64,000 bases of DNA from Rhododendron vialii. Lineage: Eukaryota > Streptophyta > Magnoliopsida > Ericales > Ericaceae. This document shows, piece after piece, positions 58,629-64,000 of this stretch (positions are counted from its first letter, which is position 1; the number at the start of each line of letters is the position of its first letter). Location of the stretch: the NCBI RefSeq assembly GCF_030253575.1, contig NC_080563.1, positions 10,621,001 through 10,685,000 of the forward strand, written 5' to 3'. The translations under genes were made by a program, and so were the position numbers. Under the pieces are notes generated by a model. The model did no database searches, was not told where the DNA came from, and was given only the letters and a program-made list of their open reading frames with translations.

Positions 58629-60285
58629 TGATACGCACACAAGATTGTAAGATCTTGGGTGCTCAAATCCTTCAATTTGCAATGTTTCTATGTTCATTTG
58701 ATCGCTAAAGTCAAATTCTGCACGTAAGGTGTTTTGCTGAGCCTTTCAGGTTAAACGAGCGATTAAGGCGATTCTGCGTGCCAAAGGATGTTTGGATAGT
58801 TCATTGGTGTCCAACCACTCGATTCCATAGAAGTGGTGCCACCAAATCCTTGGACCTTGCGACAAAGTTTTATATGAAGCTCAACCAGTTCAGCAAGCTA
58901 GATTTTCAGTTCTGCAACAATGTTATCGATTACTAGGACAAATGTTATCGATAACATTGCCCCAATCCTGTTCTGCCAAGCACTCTTGAACCCAAGTTAT
59001 CGATTACTATTTCCAAGTAATCGACACCTTTTTCACCATTTCGGTCCAGAATTTGTCCAGAAGCAAGGAGATCGATAACTCTTGTTCAAGGTTATCGATA
59101 ACATTGTGACCTTGGGTGCCTATTAGAGTATTGTTATCGATAACAATCCCTATGTTATCGATAACCTTTTGTCCGTGAAGATATTTTTCTTACTTTTTCA
59201 GACTTTTCACTTATGAAAACTTTCTTTTTATGGGTTACTTTTTGGGGTTTTTCCTGACTTTTGAGGAGAGAGAAAGTCCTTTGTGTATAAATAAGACCTC
59301 CCCTCTCCCTCTTTATCTATCTAGGTCTTTACACTTTTAGTTTTTCCCCATTAATGTCTTCTTAATCTTCCAAGTTATAATTTCTCAAGAACAATTAAGG
59401 TATTTGCGTTACGTTAATTTGTTGTGTATTAAAGTTGTTTGTATGCTTTGGATCCTTTATAAAATCAAGTTTATTTCCGTTCTTATCGGTTACTCATGTT
59501 TATCATTCCTTCCATGCCTTCTAGTCTTCTTAATATGCATGAGTAGTTGATTAGGCTTGGCTACGGAGTGATTAACATCATGTGACTTTGGTTAATGTTG
59601 CCTTTCTCAACTTAAGACTTGAGGTTTGGTTCGGAAATGTGAGTGGTTCGCCTTTTATGTAACAAAACTTGTCGATGTTAATCTTCGGTGATCATGTGCT
59701 CGCTCACATGGTTCCGTGAGCTATGTCTCACCTCGTGTTTGCCAAAAGAATCGAAGAACTTGCTCGCTTTCCAAACCATGCTTCTAGTTCTTGACCTTGA
59801 TATTTAGTTTGAATGCAAGTCTTGGCGTTGTTAATCTCCGGTGATCATGAGCTCACTCACATGGTTCCGTGAGCTATGTCACGCCTTGTGTTTAGCTTGT
59901 TATTCAAACTCAATATCAAATCTAACTATTTTCATAGCTAAATCTTTCGGTTGATAGCCTATGCCGTGTGATTCAACCGTGTTTTCGTTGAGATTGGTTA
60001 GTTGGCCTAAGTTACAGGCGTTAAGAACTCCAACGCCATGCTGCTTGTTTAATCTAGTTAAAACTCTTTTCTAGTCTTTTTCACAAGAGCATTTTACACC
60101 CTTTAAAGCAAAACCAAAAGTTGGCCGTCTAAACGCCGCAAACCCTTACATCTAAAAATCCTAGCAAGCTGTAAAGACCATCTCTGTGGGAACGATTCCG
60201 GACTTCCGGATATTATGCTGACAATGACCTAACCCTACGCTCGGGGTAAATCAACCTATTTCAACGGTTAGGTTGGGACGAAGCA
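58629..60285 (+). repeat. 3' LTR of the gypsy element
   Basis: Starts TGATACGCAC, ends GACGAAGCA, 1,657 bp, the same length as the 5' LTR, with about 35 differences and no indel noticed. Followed by the target duplication CACGC. Confidence 0.95.
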
Positions 60286-60290
60286 CACGC

Positions 60291-60321
60291 TGCACAGCAC
60301 GTAGCTGTGCAGCACACTCCC
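60291..60321. mobile_element. Foldback element copy 2, right remnant
   Basis: The last bases of the foldback element interrupted at 46,148, ending GTGCAGCACACTCCC. Confidence 0.75.
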
Positions 60322-60329
60322 AACTTCCC

Positions 60330-61143
60330 TAAGAGCATCTCCAACTGCCTAAGCAGATGGAGTTTTTCGCTAAGAGGCGAGTTCAAGCACCGAAATGGCA
60401 GACCTAGCAGCCTCGCTTCACGGTCGTCAATTTGGCGTTCCGCTACAGTAACTTCCTCGTCCGAGCGAGCTACTGTAGCACTCGGTTGGTCCTCTCTCTC
60501 TCTCTCCCTTGCCTTCACAACCACCAGATCTGGCCGTTGTCGGTGTTGTTTGGCTCCGACGAGGGTTAAGAAAGGATACCCCTTCTCTATCTTCTCTTCT
60601 TCTTCTATGATATGGGTGCAATATTCTGAAAATTACTCGATTGTGGGTTGCAATTTTTGAGATTTCCAGTGGGTTTCTGAAAAATTACTCGATTGTGGGT
60701 TGCAATTTTTGAGATTTCAAGTTTGTTTTTGAAAAATTAGCAATTGTGGGTGGCAATTTTTCAGATTTCCAGTGGATTGCAATTTTCTTGGAGCAGAGAG
60801 AGAGAGAGTGAGAGAGGTATGGCTAGTGGTGGTTGCTATAGAGGTGCCGGAGTTGGTCGCGGTGAAGAGGTGTCGTCGGGTTTTTGTTTCTTTTTTGTTT
60901 TGTACTATTATTGTTTATTATCACATCCAACATTTGGAGTTCTGTTCTGAAAGTGTGAGCCGGAGAAACAGAAAGAAAATTTGTGGGAGACAATGGGTTT
61001 TGGGCCCTCTTTTTTTCTTTTCTTTTTTATCAAAAGAAGTTTTGCTTAGGCTATTGGGAGCTCTATGGATCTAGTGGCTAGCCATAATGAAAAATTGCAT
61101 TTTTCCTTGCTTAAATAGCTAGGGACTGCTAGAGATGCTCTAA
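60330..61143. mobile_element. PIF/Harbinger-like non-autonomous element, copy 2
   Basis: Element 60,333-61,140 (808 bp), same length, ends and TAA flanks as 42,270-43,077, with only scattered differences. A duplicated insertion rather than an independent one. Confidence 0.75.
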
Positions 61144-62054
61144 TGCCACTATGAAAAACTTATGGACCACCCACTTTTAGTTAAAAGGACATAATTATGC
61201 CTTTTATGAGATTTAAGCTTCAATTCTTCTTTTACTTGAGCATTGAGCTTTTTTTGAAATGTTTTACTACCCGGTTTAGGTTTTCTTACCATTGATTAGT
61301 TTTTGAATTAGATCGCATTTTATCAATACAAATTTGGTGGATCAAATAATCGGAATCAGAAATCTTGCAGGACACTTCCTGTGGTGCACCCTATCGGGCA
61401 CAATCATGACCGTCCACGAGTATTTTCAATGATCCGGATTTAAAAATGGACTCTTCCCATCTCCGGATCCAAAAGCACCAGCCATTTAACTAATGTCATT
61501 GTCTAGGGTGCCAAAATTTGGAGGGCTAGCTTTAAAGACTATGTTGTATTTTCAAAATCTAACTAGTTTGAGGATAAAAAAAAATAAAAAAATCTAACTA
61601 GTTTCCTAAAACTGTCTTTGTTGAAATAAAATGGCTCAATTGGCGGAAAATCTTTTGCATTTCAATTATGTAGGTTAATGTTGGAATATTTCTTAATTGC
61701 TTTCTTGGTCACTTAAATGCATAATTAAAAAGTCCCAAATGCAAGGGCAAGTTTGGTCGCTGGACAGTATAACAAGGAATATATATTCAAAATCATATGC
61801 CACCTTTTCGTTAGGTCCTATCGGATCTTTACGCACACAACTTTAAAACACAACTTTGGATACAGCTATGTCCGCGCTTGTTAAAGCACAAGAGTACGTA
61901 CAGACACATCCAACGGTTTCAGACACAATTTCGTCCCGCGTTATATTTTAAAGTTGTGTACGTGGAGTTTCTGTTTTCTTTTTCTTTTTCTGAGTAACGG
62001 AGTACCCTAACCTAATACTAGGACAGTAAACAATCAAGAAACCAACCAACATTC

Positions 62055-62756
62055 CTAAGCCAAAGAAAGAACGCAAAACAAAAACATCGATTGTTTCGAA
62101 TCCCAGTGAAACCCAATCTCGTCTCCTTCTTTCAACCCCCTCCTCCTGACGAACTGGGTCACCCAGTTGTTGGTGAAAACAAAGCTCCCACTGGACCTCC
62201 ACTTCTTGAACACCAACTCGTGCACGGTATCTGTGTTTATATCCAACACACTCACCCTCAGACCGTGCTCTGTTTCCATGACTGCAGTCCTCTGCGCCGC
62301 ACCCCACTTGCTGAGTATGTGCTCCTGAACCATGCTCGTCTTCAACATCAGCCTGCACAGGTCGTTCACGTCGCTGCTCGTAAGAGTTTTCTTGATGTTC
62401 CAGTCAAAGCTGCCGGGTGTCATCAGCACCAGAGACAGCACCAGCGGCGGCCCCCCCGGTCTCCTTGCACTACTCTTCTTTTCTTGCGGTTCTTGGTGCC
62501 GGGCATAAACAGCTTCTTGATTGAAACGCGAGAGGAAATCATAAAACGGAAGTGGTTGTGGTTCTTGGTTCCGGGCGTAAACGGCTTCTTGATTGAAAAG
62601 CGAGAGGCTATCAAGAAAACGAAATGGAATTTGCACATCTCGGTGTTTGTTGTTGTTGTTGTTGTTGTGGTCGTCCATCGCGTTGGATTGAAGGAGGTTT
62701 GGGTTGCGAAGAAGAGGAGGGTCATCAAGCCTTACGCCAAAGAGATATGTTGCCAT
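62055..62756 (-). CDS. B3-domain protein, array copy 3
   Basis: Intronless, 233 aa, ATG at 62,756, TATA box at 62,852-62,859. It differs from copy 2 by few residues: a longer Asn run (HNNNNNNKH), DVQIPFRF for DVRIPFRF, AVYARNQEPQ for AVYARHQEPQ, KTSMVQEHI for KTSVVQEHI, and SSGSFVF as in copy 1. Both FLD..LS.FNQEA repeats and the full B3 domain are present and the frame is open. The Asn run is a (GTT)n trinucleotide tract on the plus strand and varies in all three copies. Likely a paralogue with the same DNA-binding surface as copies 1 and 2. Confidence 0.88.
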   Translation of the reverse strand: MATYLFGVRLDDPPLLRNPNLLQSNAMDDHNNNNNNKHRDVQIPFRFLDSLSLFNQEAVYARNQEPQPLPFYDFLSRFNQEAVYARHQEPQEKKSSARRPGGPPLVLSLVLMTPGSFDWNIKKTLTSSDVNDLCRLMLKTSMVQEHILSKWGAAQRTAVMETEHGLRVSVLDINTDTVHELVFKKWRSSGSFVFTNNWVTQFVRRRGLKEGDEIGFHWDSKQSMFLFCVLSLA

Positions 62757-62851
62757 TGATCGATGAAGTAATGGAAAAGAAAAATCTGAGTAGAATGTAT
62801 AATAATCGGTAAAGAAGAACAAGCCGTAGAAAAGACGTAGGTGCATGCGAT

Positions 62852-62859
62852 TATATATA
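62852..62859 (-). promoter_or_regulatory. TATA box of B3 copy 3
   Basis: TATATATA on the minus strand, 96 bases upstream of the ATG, conserved with copies 1 and 2. Confidence 0.65.
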
Positions 62860-63004
62860 GAGGTGGGAAATCAGACTGTCAATAGGAAAAAACTGGAGTG
62901 TTGATAAGTTTGGGATTGGGATAAGCTACACTTGACACTCACGAAATATTTTCTATAAATAATAAAAATAATTCGTTTAACAAACTAAAATAATTCGGAC
63001 CATA

Positions 63005-63206
63005 AGGCTCCGTTTGTTTTGATGTAATAAAATGTTTTTTTTAGAAAACAGATTTTAAACTTTTATCTTTCGGTATTTGATTGGCACGCAAAAAATATTT
63101 TCTAAAATAATGGTTATCCAAATGTCTTGGGCAATTTTTTTTTTTTTTTTTGGTGTTTGGTTGACATTTGAGAAATCATAAAAAAAAAAAAAAAGGGAAA
63201 AGGGAA

Positions 63207-63241
<35 letters not shown>

Positions 63242-63461
63242 AAAAAATCAAATGTCAGTGGCATTATTTTCAGAAATCGACCAAATAGTATAGAGAGAGA
63301 TCTTAGAATAAGGGAATTGAACTTGGGTTAGAGGAAATTGAGCTGTGAAAATTTAAGAGTAAGTTATTTCCATCTAATTAATGAAATTTTTTTTCTTATT
63401 TTTTATACAACCAACCACTGGAAAATAGGTAAAATATTTTATACTCAAACAATTAGAGCCT
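63005..63461. mobile_element. hAT-like MITE upstream of B3 copy 3
   Basis: Same insertion as at 41,131 and 44,907; longer because of an internal G run and a longer A run. The right end has decayed (AATTAGAGCC). Confidence 0.6.
63207..63239 (+). repeat. Run of 33 G
   Basis: Uninterrupted poly-G following an A-rich run. The same place in copies 1 and 2 has only four to six G. It can form G-quadruplexes; its exact length is uncertain in any assembly. Confidence 0.85.
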
Positions 63462-63637
63462 GAGTGTATGTACCATGGGTACACACTATTCGTAACTAAT
63501 GTTATATAAAGTCGTAATAAATGAACCTAGAAAATTCATATAAAATCAAACTACAAAAATGCATAACGATTGAATTATAAATTCGTAACTAACGAAAAAT
63601 ATGCAATTTTGTCTCTCTCTTTTTTAACAGTGCATGT

Positions 63638-64000
63638 AGGATAGAAACGTGTGGGTCTAATTAAAATAATTCGTAAATTGATAAATAATGGTCCAGTTCA
63701 AAAAACATGGCTCTAATTCTCATTACAGAGTATGACCCATTTTTATTTACTTGAAAGTCTATGTAGGATAGAAACGCGTGGGTCTTGTCTTGATGGTGCA
63801 TTTTTAGATTGTGCTGGATTTTTTTGGAAATTTGGGCCAATTACTTAGATTGACCCATAATTTATCCTTCATTTAACAAATTAGTAAAATAATTCGAAAC
63901 ATAATTGTATGTAACAGTGTGTACACCCTATTCGTAACTAATGTTATATGAAGTCGTAATAAATGAACCTAGAAAATTCGTATAAAATCAAACTACAACA
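63638..64000. other. End of the window, array homology lost and a local repeat
   Basis: At about 63,638 the sequence stops matching units 1 and 2. From about 63,905 a block (CTATTCGTAACTAATGTTATA, GTCGTAATAAATGAACCTAG) repeats 63,488-63,556, so the flank was locally duplicated. GTAGGATAGAAACG(T/C)GTGGGTCT occurs at about 63,637 and 63,762. No gene. Confidence 0.6.

Larger units (their letters stand above)
46144..60290 (+). mobile_element. Ty3/gypsy LTR retrotransposon, Tat/Athila-like, inserted in a foldback element
   Basis: Fossil element 46,149-60,285 (14,137 bp) with the 5-bp target duplication CACGC on both sides. LTRs of 1,657 bp, a primer-binding site, gag, protease-RT-RNase H-integrase region, a long non-coding stretch, an extra 3' gene and a polypurine tract are in the order known for Tat/Athila elements. 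By eye the LTRs differ at about 35 positions (2.1%). At 1.3e-8 substitutions per site per year that is roughly 0.8 million years; slower rates would give more. The coding part is broken, with about five interruptions overall. A 388-bp palindrome is nested inside. Confidence 0.93.

Overview
The window is nuclear DNA of a flowering plant, most likely a eudicot. The host genes have introns, plant-specific families are present (KIN-14 kinesin, mTERF, DUF4378, B3), and the intergenic space is AT-rich and full of plant transposons (Stowaway, MULE, hAT and PIF-like elements, SINEs, a Ty3/gypsy element). The species cannot be named from the sequence; a woody asterid is a guess only.

Layout. 1-6.1 kb: intergenic, with simple repeats and old repeat debris. 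6.1-9.5 kb (+): four-exon DUF4378 gene (706 aa). 10.2-13.9 kb (-): small five-exon gene, probably a BORCS6-like subunit of a BLOC-1-related complex, rebuilt here from exons of 45-267 nt; its last intron carries a MULE-type element with a perfect 9-bp target duplication. 14.2-15.7 kb: a ~750-bp repeat containing a Stowaway MITE, then an hAT-like MITE. 16.5-17.7 kb (-): mTERF gene broken by a nonsense codon and a 22-bp tandem duplication. 17.7-27.5 kb: repeats (a second, MITE-free copy of the 750-bp repeat, a hairpin MITE, two SINE-like sequences). 27.6-34.5 kb (+): 17-exon KIN-14 kinesin (924 aa) with no visible calponin-homology domain and with one U12-type AT-AC intron.

34.7-64 kb is a growing tandem array of B3-domain genes, all on the minus strand. 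The oldest (35.5-36.5 kb) is cut by a solo LTR. Three younger, nearly identical copies lie at 40.2, 44.0 and 62.1 kb, in units of about 3.8 kb that share the same flanking MITEs. Between the second and third copies sits a 14.1-kb gypsy retrotransposon (46,149-60,285; LTRs 1,657 bp each, about 2% apart) that landed inside a foldback element and itself carries a 388-bp near-perfect palindrome. Shared and private insertions give a relative order of events: first B3 duplication including the kinesin 3' flank; gain of an internal protein repeat; MITE, foldback and PIF insertions; unit duplications; then the gypsy element and a small MITE private to the middle unit.

The host genes do not form a pathway. 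The most unusual points are the AT-AC intron in the kinesin, the MULE-bearing intron of the BORCS6-like gene, the recently broken mTERF gene, the layered B3 array, and the cluster of GTTATCGATAAC palindromes in the gypsy LTR. Exon boundaries were read by eye from splice signals, reading-frame phase and remembered family sequences; no database search or transcript was available.
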